Below are positions 14,747 through 28,780 of a stretch of 64,000 bases of DNA, in pieces. The first letter of the stretch is position 1, and each line of letters opens with the position of its first letter. Origin of the DNA: Erpobdella octoculata (lineage: Eukaryota; Annelida; Clitellata; Hirudinida; Erpobdellidae); contig OZ022238.1 in the NCBI GenBank assembly GCA_963978895.1, positions 5,426,996 through 5,490,995 on the forward strand, given 5' to 3'. The notes beneath the pieces are model-generated. The model saw only the letters and a program-made list of their open reading frames with translations. It ran no database searches and was not told where the DNA came from. Position numbers and translations under genes: made by a program.

Positions 14747-16680
14747 CAAAAATTCACGGTTTCAGCGTGGTACACACCGTAATACAAAAACGTCACAGCA
14801 GAACTTTATAACATAACAATGATAGAATTTGTATTATATAACTCTGTGCGCGTCCGTGTTTGTGGATCGAAAACCACCCAAATATAGAGCGAAAAAATCT
14901 AATAAATTGTTATAAGTATCATTTAATACATTCATATGTATCCCATCTGATAGAACCTGTTTAAATCTACAAACGTGAGTTTTTTTAGCTAATTTCACTG
15001 TCAAGATAATAGTGTTTGATTGAAAAAATTGAGTCTATCGTCTAAATTTCAAGGCTATTAACTCTTGATTTATACATTGTAAACTTCAACGGCCTATTGT
15101 ATTGTGTTTAGCGTCCCATATCTACCATCATGAGTTTTTGTATGTTTAGGTTTTTACGGCCTCAAGTTTTTTTAAAGTACCTATAGTTTAAATTAAAAGT
15201 GATTATTAAAAAATAAATTAATTATTCAGAGGCATTGTCTATTTTTCACTAAACATCATTGCTGAAACTCAGAAAATAGACAATTGGTATCTGCTCCACA
15301 ATTATATGTTTTTACAATAGGCAAAATCAGCAATTGGACAATCAGGTAAATTGAGAATTGGTAAAGCTCTATAATTTATGTCGAGAAAATTTTTATCAGT
15401 CATTGTTTATTAAAACAAACATATCCTGAAGTGATGAAGAAAGCTGAAACAAGAAACAAAAACAAAGAATAAAAAAATTTTCATTTTATTGATCTTTAAA
15501 ATAACAGATGTAAAACATTTATTTATTTACTATTTTTTCCAAAAATAAATTTGTTGCCGCTAAAATTATTTCAGAAAATGCTAAGTAATTTTGTAATAAA
15601 ACCGTATTTATTAAAAAATTGTTTTTGTTACCTTTAAGTTGAAGATTTTTTACTGTAATTTGTTCATTTTTAAATTTTGCAAGATTTAAAACCAGTAATT
15701 CTGAATTATAAAGGTTTGTAGAGTCTACTGGCAAAAACTGATTTTCATAGCTTCGATATAGTTTTAAGGTTTTTTTGTTTATTTCAGATCTAACTATTAG
15801 CTTATACACATAAGTCTAATATTGCTAAGCCTAAAATGCAACACTGACGTTGTAAACCGAAACCTAAATAATGTCTCGCAAGCACTTTCTTGTTCAGCGG
15901 GATTTTCATTGTATAGAAATTCGAAGTCCTTTAAGTTAGTGGTTTTAAACTAGTTGCAGAGATACCCTCGAGGGTGCGCCAACTGTTGCCAAAAAATATG
16001 CAAGATGAATAATATGAAAATATATTTAAAAAATATTTTGCAGAAAAATTATTTTGTTGCTATTATTTAACTCAATGCTTAGCTATTTTTTTAATTTTTT
16101 ATAATAACTTCACCGCCTGCTTGCTTACTTGTTTGCTTGAATGTTTGCTAGCCATGAAAATAAAATTTGAATAACTTTCCGTCATCCATTCAAGCTGAAA
16201 TTTTAAATATTGGATTCCTCTTTATGATAATGCCTTTTGTTAAAGTTTGAAATTAAATGAAAAAAATAATGTTTATAATTAAAAATAATAATTATCTATG
16301 TTTTAAAACAAAAACAAATTTATTCATGTTTACATATCTAAATTCCAAAAAAATTGTTAAAAAATTTGTTTTGCCATAAATGAAAAACCGACAAACCCTG
16401 AAATATAGGAGATTTGAAAAAAACTGTTTTTTGAGGTTTACCTGTTAACAAATTGAAGTAATAGTTTTGTTTTATTTTGATAGTTTTTAAACATAATAAA
16501 TAATTGAACAAATAAACCGTAAAGATTTTGTTTGTCACGAATTTTGTAAGTCTGCAGCTTCTCATTTTTTGAAAAACATTTTTTGGTGATTAAAAATCTA
16601 GAAAATCAAAAAACGTAATGGTGGAATAACTGATGATAGTCAATTTTTAAATTTGTCTGATAAAACTGCAGCAAAACTTA
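14747..16680. other. AT-rich stretch without recognisable genes
   Basis: Only short ORFs with A/T-driven composition (for example 15519-15809 minus, 96 codons, no recognisable domain). No RNA gene or repeat boundary seen. Confidence 0.55.
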
Positions 16681-16689
16681 CAGCGTTGA

Positions 16690-16945
16690 CACCGCGACAC
16701 CGCGACTTAATCGGGATTATATTTAAAAACAGTACTGGTGACTAACTAGAGGTGTTTTTTTATTAAAAAAATATTAAATTGTTGTTCGTTTATAGCATTT
16801 TATAATTCAAGCAAGTAACCATAAATAACTTTTTTTCAAGATTTTCTATTTTATATTTTATTACAACCGACAATTAATAAAACAAAATAAAACTTAATAA
16901 AACATCAATCGAATTTATTCTTATTTAATTAGAGTCGGCAACAAC
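16690..16945. repeat. dispersed repeat, copy A
   Basis: About 250 bases, recurring in the same orientation at 17885-18130. Shared blocks include CAGTACTGGT, CTAGAGGTGTTTTTT and CGACAATTAATAAAACAAAA. Copies differ by perhaps a fifth of positions. The ends do not look like LTR termini. Confidence 0.75.
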
Positions 16946-16964
16946 TTTATTTTTCTCTCGCATA

Positions 16965-17052
16965 TTTTCTTCTTGTTTTTCTTCCTCTCCATTTCCCGCT
17001 CCTTTTTCCTTTACTGCTCGCTCTCCCGCTCGCTCTCCCACTCGCACTCCCG
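16965..17052 (-). mobile_element. Helitron-like GC-rich fragment
   Basis: On the plus strand, TTTCCCGCTCCTTTTTCC and CGCTCTCCCGCTCGCTCTC resemble the GC-rich arm of the Helitrons elsewhere in the window, but no TC start or CTAG end is present. Confidence 0.35.
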
Positions 17053-17884
17053 ATGTCATAGATTTGTGGATATCAAAGCAAGTCCATGGTTCGCATTAAA
17101 TTTACAAGCAATTACAATTTCATTATGACTTTTGTAGTTTGATTAAATAGGAGCAATCGCTATTAAACTATCTTCATTGTTTAAAAAAATTTTGTTATGC
17201 AAGCTGGCGCGGCTGCTTTTGTGACCAATTTAACATATTTTTCCACTCTTTGGGTGTGGCGCGGAAAGTCGAGCAGTGTCCAATTTTGCGAAATTATTTT
17301 TTATTTGGTCCACTTGATATAAGAAACATGACCAGAATAAATACAATTCCCACTTACAAAGGTTTTTAGTGTTTATTTATTTCTATCTATCAAAATAATG
17401 TGTTTATAATAAGGAAGTTTTTAATAATGGTCGTTGAGGCATACAAAATCATATCATTCCAACTTTTGTGTCCCGTAAACGGACAAATCAGTTGTGCTTG
17501 ATTGCTTTACTAGCAGCCACAGTTTGCTACAGAGTTTGTAAAAATACTGATAATATTTTCTAAAACATTATTTAAACTGTATAGATATAATTTTGTAGCA
17601 GAAGCGTAAAAGTAAATATTATTATAACCAATTAAAAACTAATAATATGCAAAAAACAAAACTTAAAATCTGCAAAAAAGGTACACTTTGATTTTTAGTG
17701 GCAAAAGAAAGCTAAAAACTTATCTCGGAAATCGGAAAAGTATTTATTTCTATTTTAACGATAAAGGAGCTAGAATCTATCGGTATCTAATGTCAAGTTA
17801 ATTTATTGTCCGCCGAGTCATTTAAAAGGGCCACAGCCGTAGGTTAGTAAGCTCGCCTAAAAATTGAGCTTAGATACATACCCG

Positions 17885-18130
17885 CGCCACTCTGACTTAT
17901 TCGAAATTATATTTAAATCCAGTACTGGTTACTATCTAGAGGTGTTTTTTCTTCTAAAACAAAATTGTTGCTCGTTTACGTCGCTTTATAATTTAAGCAA
18001 GTAATCAAGAATAAATTGTTTTCAAGTGCTTCTAATTTATATTTTATCACAATCGACAATTAATAAAACAAAATAAAATTTTTAAAACATCAGTCGAATT
18101 TATATTTATTTAATTAAAGTCTTCAACATT
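17885..18130. repeat. dispersed repeat, copy B
   Basis: Direct-orientation relative of 16690-16945, about 1.2 kb away. Confidence 0.75.
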
Positions 18131-19027
18131 TTTATGATGTAATGGCAATTAGACTACGCATATCTCAATTCAATAACAACAACAAAAAAGTTAGTTTTTG
18201 CTGAGGTTCCTTATCAAAACCTTAAGATTACATAGTTGGGCATGGTGCACTACAAAATTTCACAGGCAAATTGTATTGCAGAACAATTGAATAAAAACGT
18301 TTTTTAAAATTATTTTTGTATTATTTATCGTCATTTAATTGATTTCTGAAAAACATTTATCATTTATTTTCAAATGGACTAAGCATATTATAAAAAAGTA
18401 CAAAAACCCAGAATCTCTCGTTTTTAAAACACAGCACTATGTGCGTGTTTGATTTGATTTGATGTCGGTGCCGCCCAAAAGTAAACAAAAGGGAGTTATT
18501 ATAAAACATTTCAAAACGACAAAATCTTATTAAATCTTACATACGCTATTTGCGAGAACTACTTTGTTTCATGATTTTTTTGTTATGCGTTGTTTATTAG
18601 CATCTCAAATAACTGGTTACTTTAAACAAATATCTGATCTTATCCTTTTTTTATCACGGATTTTCTAGTTTACTTTTCTGTTAGGATGTCTGTCAGGGAT
18701 TAAAACTTAAATTGCTTTTTGAAGCACTTCCCATTATCCAATTTTGATGACATTTAATGTGTATACTTTTCGTCAATGACAATACATTCTATTAAATTTT
18801 TAGATTAATTACACCGAATTTAAATTATTTATCAAATAAAACTGAAGAAAAATATTATTAATAACAAATTTTTTAGAGAATTAGACAATCCGTTTTTAGT
18901 TAATTCAAAAAAAACATTATTTTAATTTTTAAATAAATTTTTTTTTCTTCTATATTGATTCAAAGTTACTTGCGTTTTCCATTTTCACAAACGTCATATA
19001 TATATTTTTTTATCTAAACGTCTTTTT

Positions 19028-19282
19028 AAAAACCACGTTTCACTTCTGCATAAAAAATCAGAAATAATTCTCTGGCTATATAAAGATTGTTAACATACTA
19101 ACTAGGAACTAGCAGTAAAATTCTATAACTAATTGCGTGCGTCGCATTGTTTTATAATCTGAAATGCGACCCACGGTATAAGTTATATAAAATTTTACTA
19201 TTAGTATGTATGTTAACAAATTTTATATAGCCAGAGAATTATTTTTGTTTTTTTTGCAGCAAAGAAACGTGGTTTAAAAAAA
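19028..19282. mobile_element. foldback MITE-like inverted repeat
   Basis: The arms pair across about 255 bases: AACCACGTTTC with GAAACGTGGTT at the outside, then AATAATTCTCTGGCTATATA with TATATAGCCAGAGAATTATT, then GTTAACATAC with GTATGTTAAC, and near the centre TGCGTCGCATT with AATGCGAC. It has no coding capacity. Superfamily is unassigned because the target duplication is unclear. Confidence 0.7.
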
Positions 19283-19285
19283 AAT

Positions 19286-19540
19286 TAAGTATTATTTTGT
19301 ATAAACTTTTTAAGTATTATTTTGTATAAACTTTTTAAGTATTATTTTGTATAAACTTTTAAGTATTATTTTGTATAAACTTTTTAAGTATTATTTTGTA
19401 TAAACTTTTTAAGTATTATTTTGTATAAACTTTTTAAGTATTATTTTGTATAAACTTTTTAAGTATTATTTTGTATAAACTTTTTAAGTATTATTTTGTA
19501 TAAACTTTTTAAGTATTATTTTGTATTAACTTTTTACAAT
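19286..19540. repeat. 25-bp minisatellite (AAGTATTATTTTGTATAAACTTTTT)
   Basis: About ten nearly identical tandem units of 24-25 bases, starting at the edge of the foldback element. Confidence 0.95.
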
Positions 19541-19544
19541 CATT

Positions 19545-22045
19545 TTGCTACTAGCCAAGAACTCATTTAGCTTGCCACAAACTAGTCCAATTAAATAATC
19601 TATTTTATGGAACCAATCTTAATCGTGCTTAAAAGATTTTTTCGAAATAACAACCTGAACCCTTCTATAAGAATTGAACTCAAACAATTCTCACAATGAA
19701 CGTTTTCCTTTGGGTTAAGCCTTCTTTTGAGTACATTTTTTATATTTAGCACTTTACGTTAGTTATAATTTTTTATATTTTAGCCAAAACTCCAGTCTTT
19801 ATGCCTAGTTATAAAGCACTATTTTGAGGTTCACTTAATTTCACTCAGAAACATCAACCAAAAAATTAACGGCATAAAATTAGCAACACAGAAAGTTTTA
19901 GTACACCAATACAACCGCATGATTGTCACCAGAGTACTGCACAAACCGAGCTTTGATTTTAAAGTTCTCAAACGAGCCGAGCGGAGATTTTTCTACAATT
20001 TAGGCTTTTAGAAAACGGGTCTGTCCGATTGGTCCTCAACAAATCGGTCTACTTGTCACATCTTGCACGATCATGCAAACTTCTATGGCGCAAAAAGTCT
20101 TTTCGATCAAATGTATCGTGAAGAGATTCTTCGATACAAGGTTTACGAGCTTTGGAATACTTCAACTTATAGACACCGCTGCTTTGAGGCACAGAACCAA
20201 AACATAAATGCCGTCGTTTACTGTTAGACAAAGGTGTTTTGTTATATAGCATAAAATATTTGTATTTTTATTTGTTGAAATATTTTTTTATTTATTAAAA
20301 TTAGGCAAATAAAAACACAACTTTTTTTTATAAATAATTGTTATTATTTTTTGTTTACTTTAGCCGACATAATATCATAAAACAAACAAAATTTACTGAG
20401 GTTAAAAGGAACATTGCGCCAGTTATATTAAATGACCTAAACAAATAATAAAGAACTAGTTTAGAGTTACAGATAGTTTTTTATGACCTGTGCTGCCAGT
20501 GCTTGGGTTTAAAATAAAACGAGTTCAAATAAAACATACTACTATATACCTCTATATGTTTATGTCCAAATATCTATACACCTGAAGCAATTTAAACACA
20601 TTTAATTTCATCGTATTTTTTAAAGTAAAAAAAAATTAAATCTATTAAAAGTCGTCCAATCAAACACCGATAAATGAAAAATTCTAAAATTTTGTAGCCA
20701 TAATTTTCAAGAACGTTCGAGTTTGAAATAAATTAAAAAATTTTAAGATTAAAAAAGCGACAAAAAAGCAAGCTTTGCTGGCATAAATTAAGTTTGATAG
20801 AAATACAACAACAACACAATGAGAACGTTTTTATAACGAAACCTGGCGACACATCAAGAAAGCAGAACAGAAAACAGGGTGGGTGGGTGGTCTCATCTCG
20901 TCCGGTTCAATGTACTTTGAAGTTAAAATTTTTTCCAGCTTTTAACAAGTTTCATCGATACTTTAATTTTCAAGATTTTTTCAAAGTACAGAAACATTTG
21001 AATCAAACATAAAAGTAGGTAAATAAGAGTCTTGGAAGTGCCGTATGTAAACTGGGTTTTGGAGATTTCAGTAACACAATCAATGTTTGTCTTGCTCATA
21101 ATTACTAATTTGTAGTATACTATAAAAAACGTATAATTATATATTTGACAAGAAAAGTGCAAAAAAATATAAAAAAAATTTTAAAGTTTTGAATAATTTA
21201 TGATTTCTTTTTCTTACGTCAAGTTTAAAGTGAATTGTCAACAGCGAAAAAAAGATGAAAGAAGTAGAAGTTGTTATTAAAAATTCAAAAAAATCCAAAA
21301 AAACATTAAAGAAGATGTAGTTAGATCAAAGTTAAGTTATATTTTCTGAAACTTTTGTCCACTCATATTCATGTTCAAAAGAACATTTTTTTAGTTTTTG
21401 GACTTTTTTTTTTCGAGCTCAAAGTTTGTAACATTTCAGTTTTTCCATTAAAAGTTGTTGTGGATGTGAGCCGGTTGATGTCTTGCAGGTGATGTGCAAA
21501 TGCAAAACTTTATGCTGAAAAACTTTATTTGGTTACATTGCAAAATAACATTCAAATAAAAGAATATATGCACTAGCGTTGAGAGTAAATTAAAAAACCA
21601 AGAAAAAATAAAAATGAAAAACATTAAAAAAAACATTAAAAAAACAGACGAATAAAAAAAAACAAAAAAATGAAATAAAAAGTATCAAAAATAGTTTGTA
21701 GAAATTTATTTTTTTTGTAAATTTTAATCGAATGTGTGCACTAATTAATTAAAGAGTAGAAGGCATCTGGTGAAGCTCTACTAAATTCACCATTGCACGT
21801 AAATGTAATAGAATAAAATTTCACAAATAAAACACTTAAAAATAATCTAAAAAAATAGAAATAAAACAAAAAAAAAGAAAGAGAAAAATATGAAAAAAAG
21901 ATAAAAAAAAATAGAAACAGAAAAAAAAAAAACAAAAAATCTACGAACTATCAAAAAACATAGATATAGAAAAATCAACTAGAAAAAAGGAGATGAAAAA
22001 AGCAAAAGAAGTTATAAAAACACAGCAAGAAAACATTATTTTTAA
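19545..22045. other. AT-rich stretch without recognisable genes
   Basis: Short ORFs only, none with a recognisable domain. From 21600 to 22040 the plus strand is extremely A-rich (runs of AAAAAA with scattered G), which may be the decayed interior of the Helitron fragment ending at 22076. Confidence 0.5.
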
Positions 22046-22076
22046 AACCCCGGAAAACGCTGGGTTACCAAGCTAG
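22046..22076 (+). mobile_element. Helitron 3' terminus (decayed)
   Basis: AACCCCGGAAAACGCTGGG, then TTACCAAG and CTAG followed by T, matches the hairpin-plus-CTAG ends elsewhere, with substitutions in the hairpin. A matching 5' TC end was not found. Confidence 0.6.
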
Positions 22077-23385
22077 TTTATTTGTCAAATGTATTGCAAT
22101 TTTAAATTTAATTCATACTAATATTCTTAGATTGATTTAAGTAATGATATATTTGACTTTTTCTAAATTGTTTCATCTATTTGTTCTAATTTCATGTGAT
22201 AATTTTAGATCTGAAAAACTTTAGCGAAAACATTTAATTAAATAAAATTTAAATAAAAAAAACCATTATTTTATAATTAATAAAATAATAATTATTAAAA
22301 AACTGAAGGCAATAAAATAAAGAACAGCTTGGGAACAGAAAACGAGCGATAATCCGACTTAGTGCCGTCTTCATGATGCGACTTATTTCATCTTTGCAGC
22401 TATTTCTTTTTTTTGTTTTTTTTTCTGATGAGAAGATAAGAAAACGTTTTCCTGAAAAATATCAGAAAAATAAAAAAAGAAAAAAGAAAAAACGATATTT
22501 ACTATGGCTCAAGCAAGCAAGCAGGCATGCAAACCCGGTGGAGTTAAAATAAAAAATGGAAAGTTTCAAATATTTGCATTTAATTCTTTTATTTATTCTC
22601 TTGATTAACTATGTATATATTCATTAATTTATCCAATTATTATTTTTATTTATTTATTACTAAAATATTAAACATTGGTTTTCAATTTCATTTATTTCCC
22701 ATTTAGATATTTATATCCCGGATTCGGTTTTTTAACACGGAATTTGGTATCCGGATTAACCTTGAAAAAAAATCGGTCTTTGACATCCGGTAACCGATAG
22801 TATTTGATTTCAGCAAATTTCTAATTAATTCAGAATTTTAAAATAATCAATTGATAACTTACAATCAAAAAATTGTTATTATTAAGAACAAAACTTAAAA
22901 TAAAACTACAAAAAAAAAACGAGATAATAAAAATAACAAAAATAACCAAATGTTTTGTTTAATTATTGAAAACCTTTGCTTTGCTCTGACATTTTGCTGC
23001 TAATTTCAATTCCCACTGGCATTTTGCCAGAAGTCTGTTGAAAAAGTGTTTTCGTTTTTCATCTTTCTCATTTTTATTTTAGAGAAAAAAAAATTAAATG
23101 ATAAAAAAAAGAGAGAGATGATGAGATAAAAAGAGGGAAAGAAAAAGAGTGGAAAAAAGAGAGAACAAGAGTTGAGAGAGAGAAAGAAGCAGAATCGGAA
23201 AGATAGAAAGATAAAGAAAAACGGAGAAAATGAAAGAATAAACAAAAAAAGATGAAAAGAAAGAAAGAGAGAGAGAGAGTAACATAAAGAGAGAGAAAGA
23301 CTAGGAGAAGGCAGATGAGAAGCGCCATTCATGTCACGTGGTATCGACAAGCGATGTGAAGTCCCTTGATTGAGATGTTTGCAAG
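22077..23385. other. AT-rich stretch without recognisable genes
   Basis: Contains a purine-rich GAGAAAGA tract at about 23090-23310 and no recognisable gene. Confidence 0.55.
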
Positions 23386-23387
23386 AT

Positions 23388-23975
23388 GCGAGGATGTGGA
23401 TGTTAGCTGGATGTGAGGATGTGAATGTTAGCTGGATGTGAGGATGTGAATGTTAGCTGGATGTGAGGATGTGAATGTTAGCTGGATGTGAATGTTAGCT
23501 GGATGTGAGGATGTGAATGTTAGCTGGATGTGAGGATGTGAATGTTAGCTGGATGTGAGGATGTGAATGTTAGCTGGATGTGAGAATGTGAATGTTAGCT
23601 GGATGTGAGGATGTGAATGTTAGCTGGATGTGAGGATGTGAATGTTAGCTGGATGTGAGGATGTGAATCTCAGCTGGATGTGAGGTTGTGAATGTTAGCT
23701 GGATGTGAGGATGTGAATGTTAGCTGGATGTGAGGATGTGAATGTTAGCTGGATGTGAATGTTAGCTGGATGTGAGGATGTGAATGTTAGCTGGATGTGA
23801 GGATGCGAATGTTAGCTGGATGTGAGGATGTGAATCTCAGCTGGATGTGAGGTTGTGAATGTTAGCTGGATGTGAGGATGTGAATGTTAGCTGGATGTGA
23901 GGATGTGAATGTTAGCTGGATGTGAGGATGTGAATCTCAGCTGGATGTGAGGTTGTGAATGTTAGCTGGATGTGA
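23388..23975. repeat. 25-bp minisatellite (GGATGTGAGGATGTGAATGTTAGCT)
   Basis: More than 20 tandem units. A few units lack the inner GGATGTGA (16-17-base units), and variant units with CTCAGCTGGATGTGAGGTTG recur at about 23660, 23830 and 23930, implying block duplications within the array. Confidence 0.95.
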
Positions 23976-24611
23976 ACAGCTGCTTAGATGAATTGGTTCG
24001 TAGGTGTTTCGTGGGTTAGAGAACTAGTGAGTCGAGTTATTGAATTCTTTCCACTAGTTACAATTATTTCGTACATGATTCGTTATTACTTATTTCTTAT
24101 ATTTATATTTAATAAATGAATTGTTAAGCATTTTAAATTTATAAAATGATTTAATCACTATTACCATAATTATTCAGATATTAGCTGCTCATTTTCATCA
24201 GCTCTTCATTATTTTGGATTCACTTTTCAGACTAAAAGATTGACAATTTCAACGGTTGATCAGCAAAATGGACAGTGTTTTTCTGTTTCTTTAAAGTTTA
24301 AAACAGATTATTTAATTGATCGTCTCGGACTGCTGGAGCTGTAGAACATCAAGCGAAAGTTATTTCAGTTGATGTAACTGTTGAAACCATCTCACAGGAT
24401 AGACATTTTTGTAAGAAAAAATTGAAATTGGGTTGAGGGGGACCCGGCCCGCAGGTGGTCATTTGTTTATTGGCATGCCGCGACACGAACCAGGATGTAT
24501 GTCAGTACAACGGTCTCGAGTTTGTACATGTCGTGATATCAAAGGTAGCCGGGATGACGTACATGGCACGTTTAATGAAGACCTGTACTTAAAGTTGAAC
24601 GCAGGTCGCTG

Positions 24612-24669
24612 TTCCAGTGTGTGCGTGTGTGTGTGTGTGTGTGCGTACATGTTTGCGTCCGTATATTTG

Positions 24670-24723
<54 letters not shown>

Positions 24724-24772
24724 TTCTCTCTCTCTCTATCTCTCTCTCTCACTCACTCTCTCTCTCTTTCTC
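24612..24772. repeat. (TG)n then (TC)n microsatellite
   Basis: GT repeat at 24617-24645, followed by a long CT repeat at 24672-24770. Confidence 0.95.
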
Positions 24773-27220
24773 CCTCCCACTCATATTATTTTATATTTTT
24801 TTGCAGTTTTGCCCAATAAGTTTAATCCACTGAAATTTATTTTTAGTTTGGAGTCAAATAATTATAATCAATGTTTTTTTCTTATGAACAACTCTGAATG
24901 TTGCGATGGCTGAACGTTTTAAAGCTTGTTTTTTTTCTTCATTCTTTTCAATTAGAATTAAATCTTTGGGGATTTGGTTGAAATTTTTGTTTTCTGAAAA
25001 TAAAATGTCGTATTTAAATAAATATTGACAAAATAAAATTTATCAGCAGCAACAAAATTGGTGTTTTTCGTCGGTAAAAAAATCTAATATAATTTAGTGA
25101 ATATATATATAAATTAATATCGATGAACTATTTCCCTAAAAGTGACCTTACGGTTACTACAGATATTAAAGAGTTCATGCTTAACTTTTCTAGTTATTTT
25201 CAGCTTATATTATTATTCTAACCAGTTACATTCTGGAAATCGATACGTGATTTCTGAACAAATAAACATCATAACAATATACGGAAGGGATGAAACACCT
25301 AGCTGTACGAAATTTTTATTATCCCGTAAGTTTTTGAATTAAATCTACTTAACAGCTTGTATTCAAAATTTATTAGTAAAGTTTTATTATTTGAACATTG
25401 TATAAGAGTTGAGCCAATAACATTTCTATCAAATTTTTTAAATTAATTTTTATGTAAATTTTAATAAAACGGTTTTGTAATTACATATTTGCTTGATAAA
25501 AATTTTTATAAATTTATTTAACAGTTTTCCATAACAGATATTTAATTTGTTTAGCAGAAAATAGCAAATGTTTGGTAACTTTCCGGGGGTTTTTTAAGCA
25601 CGCAAACATCGAATCATAAAAATTTCAATCTAACCGATGAATTTGTAGTTTCTCTTTGCATTGTGGGTTCTTATAAATCAAAGTTTTTATTGTCTATTCA
25701 ACATCCGAGATCATCTCTCGCATCATAATACCGCTGTAATTTATCGTATTGCAAAAAGTTTGCAACCGAATGATCAGTTTTCTCTAGAAATGTTTCTGAA
25801 TGAGACACACATTTCTAAGCTGGGAGATAGATTTAATTTTAGTCAGCATTTATTTCGATTAAACTTGTTTTAACAAAAACTAAAAAAAAAGTTTACTCTA
25901 CAAAGAAGTTATAGTTCAAAAACTCAAAGTGATTGACTGGGTTAAATTAATGAGCTTATTTGATTTTGTATTTGTAATAGAAATTTTATTTTGCATTTTT
26001 TTGCAATTTATAAGCTTCGCCGTAGCCAACGTTTTTGACGACTATTAAAACATTATGATTCCAACAAAACATACAAATAAAAAAAAAACGTGGGGAATTA
26101 AGAAAAGCCGCTTTTACTTTGATTTGTGGAATATTCCGCGAATTTCTTGCGATGAATGTTAATTATTTAGAATGTTAATTATATGATGAATGTTAATTAT
26201 TTAGCTGAACGTTTTTGAATTCAAAGTTGATGAAAATCGAGAATTTTGCCAGCACTTTGCAGAGTTCCTTATTCAAAAAATCTCCTTACATGTGAAGCAA
26301 ATTTTATGTGATTCATTCATGTCAATGATTTTTGCATAGGTATAAAACATCTTTAACGTTTTTGATAAACAGAGCATACAAATGTAGTCAAAACAAATTA
26401 ATTTGTCAGAAGATGTTGAACTATGTCAGTCTAATTAGTTTAGATTTCAAATTAAAACATTAAGACATTAGAACTCTGGTTGTGTGAAATGGAAACAAAG
26501 AAACAACAGCGTACATGGATCAAGCAAGCAAGCAAGCAAGCCCCTCTTTTACTTATTCGTCTCACAGCCTTGACCCTCACAGCTATCATTTGCAACATCG
26601 ACTGACTCTTCCACAGTCTTTCCTGTTTTATGGAGCTCTCAGATGCAAAACGTCTTTGATTCGTTCCTTAGACAGCTGTAAGAAATCCAATTCAATAGAG
26701 TACATCAAATCATCTATTAGGTATCACTCTCTATGAGCAGTTAAATAAGCATACGTACATATTTATTAAAATATGTTTTTTTGAAGTTTTAGAAAAAAGA
26801 TTGTACAATTTGTTTCTCAATCTGCTGACCATTTTTATGCTGTAACAACAACAACACGGTTTATAATAAAACATAATTCATAAAAATTATTTAATTATCA
26901 CATTCCAGGTTTGAAGTTTTTTTCTATCTCATCTGGAGAACTAAAGTAGTTTTTAAGTTTCCATTTTTCAAGGTTATTAAAACAAAAAATTTTATTTATG
27001 AGAATATTTTCATTGTACAAAGTAAGTGGAATTAATCGACTGTTTTTAAACAAGGTAAATGTATGGAAACAGAGAAACAAATTTTAAATACTACAATTTA
27101 AATAAAAAATTCATAAATTAAACTACAATGTGAAATATTAAAATGTTAGTGAGAACATTCATAAAACAAGTAAATTTTGTTATTGTACGCAAAACAGGTA
27201 ATCATGCAAGGAAAACTGGT
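24773..27220. other. AT-rich stretch without recognisable genes
   Basis: No ORF above 75 codons and none with a recognisable motif. A short CAAG repeat lies at 26519-26540. Confidence 0.55.
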
Positions 27221-27221
27221 A

Positions 27222-27385
27222 CAATACAAATAAAACTGGTAAAATACAAATAAAACTGGTACAATACAAATAAAACTGGTACAATACAAATAAAACTGGT
27301 ACAATACAAATAAAACTGGTACAATACAAGTTAAACTGCTACAATACAAGTTAAACTGGTAAAATACAAGTTAAACTGATAAATA
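27222..27385. repeat. 20-bp minisatellite (ACAAATAAAACTGGTACAAT)
   Basis: About eight tandem units, with the last three changing AAATAAA to AAGTTAA. Confidence 0.9.
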
Positions 27386-28780
27386 ACGAGTTAAAAATGT
27401 TACAGTCCAAATAAAACTGACACAACAAAAATTTTAAAAAATACAAATTATGCACAAGCCCTGAAAAAAAACTTAAATTATATTAGAGGAAGTCAAAATA
27501 AAAAAATAAAAAAATTTAACAAACTTATAAAAAGAAAAATGCTGAGAAAAAGTTGTAAGAAAAGTAGAATAAGTAAAAAAATAGAGATAGCGAGAGAAGA
27601 TATAAAAAAAGACAGCAGCCATATTTTGTGGCACGTTATTATGCAAGATCGATCCTCACTCATAGAATTCTTCCATGCTTTTCCTCCTCAATCTCTTCAG
27701 CATCACATGTTTATTCATTTTTTTTCTCATCTGTATTCTTCTCTATCTGTCTGTTCGTCTTGCTCTCCGTTCGTCTTGTTATTTGTTTGTCTTGCTACAT
27801 GCTTGTTTTGATATTTGTTTCTCTTGCTTTATGTTCTCCTTGTTTTGTGTTTGGGTTACTATCTTTTAGTTTTGTTGTTTGGTTATTGTGCTATATGTTT
27901 CACTTGCTATGTGTTTGACTTGCTATTTGTTCCTCTTGCTAATTCTTTGTCAGCGTCACATTTTTTGCTGTTTTTCTGAGTATCAGTTTGTTTGCTTAAT
28001 TGTCTTTTTGTTGGCCTTTTCGCTTGTTTTCATTTTGTGCTTTGTTTCGTATTTTTCTATTTTGTGTTTTTAATTTTTTATACGATATGTTTTACTGTTT
28101 TCTTTCTTTTGCTATAGTTTACTTTTTTAAATAATCTCAAAATGAATAAGAAAATTATTCCCAATAATGTCATTTATTGAAAGTTTTGTAGATGTGTACA
28201 ACTATGCTATCGAGTAGTGTTTTATGAATGGCAGATCAGCTTGTTTGTTCTTATCTCGGTTTCCAGCTCCTAACAGCTATTTTTACATCTGAATTAAATA
28301 AAAAAAAGGTTTGCTGCCTCAGTTCTGCCCTGCCACATCAAAAAGAAGCAAGTCTATTTTTGACCTAAAATTAGATTAACTGTCTGTTTAAAATTTAAAT
28401 GTAGAAATCCAGACCTACATTATGGTATATAAAAATTGGTTGCACTCTGCGTAGTTTCTGTGAATAAGCCATGGCAAAAAAATCATGTCCCAGCACTGCT
28501 AGCAAAACCCAGATTAGTTTTACGTTTATTACGAAATTACGTTTTGGTGACATGCTTCTTTCTGCCATGGTGGAGCAGTGTAGCCAGAGGTTCTAATCTG
28601 TAAGTTTCTGAATCCCTATGGCGTTTCAACCTACAAAAAAATTGGATTCAAAACACAGCTCGATATATTGTTTCATGTCTCTTACAAGTTTGCAATAGCA
28701 GCTGGTCATGTCTGTATTTATCCTACAAGAGAATCAGTAAGGTAAGCCGAGATCAACCCATTCACAGATGAAAGACGTTT
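27386..28780. other. stretch without recognisable genes
   Basis: Contains a degenerate TTGTCTTGCTA-rich pyrimidine tract (27700-28080) that opens chance ORFs. No gene signal. Confidence 0.5.

Noticed and set aside
16690..18130. LTR retrotransposon flanked by the direct repeats 16690-16945 and 17885-18130
   Set aside because: No TG...CA ends, primer-binding site, polypurine tract or internal ORF.
23388..23975. CRISPR-like regular repeats
   Set aside because: Contiguous tandem minisatellite without unique spacers in a eukaryotic genome.
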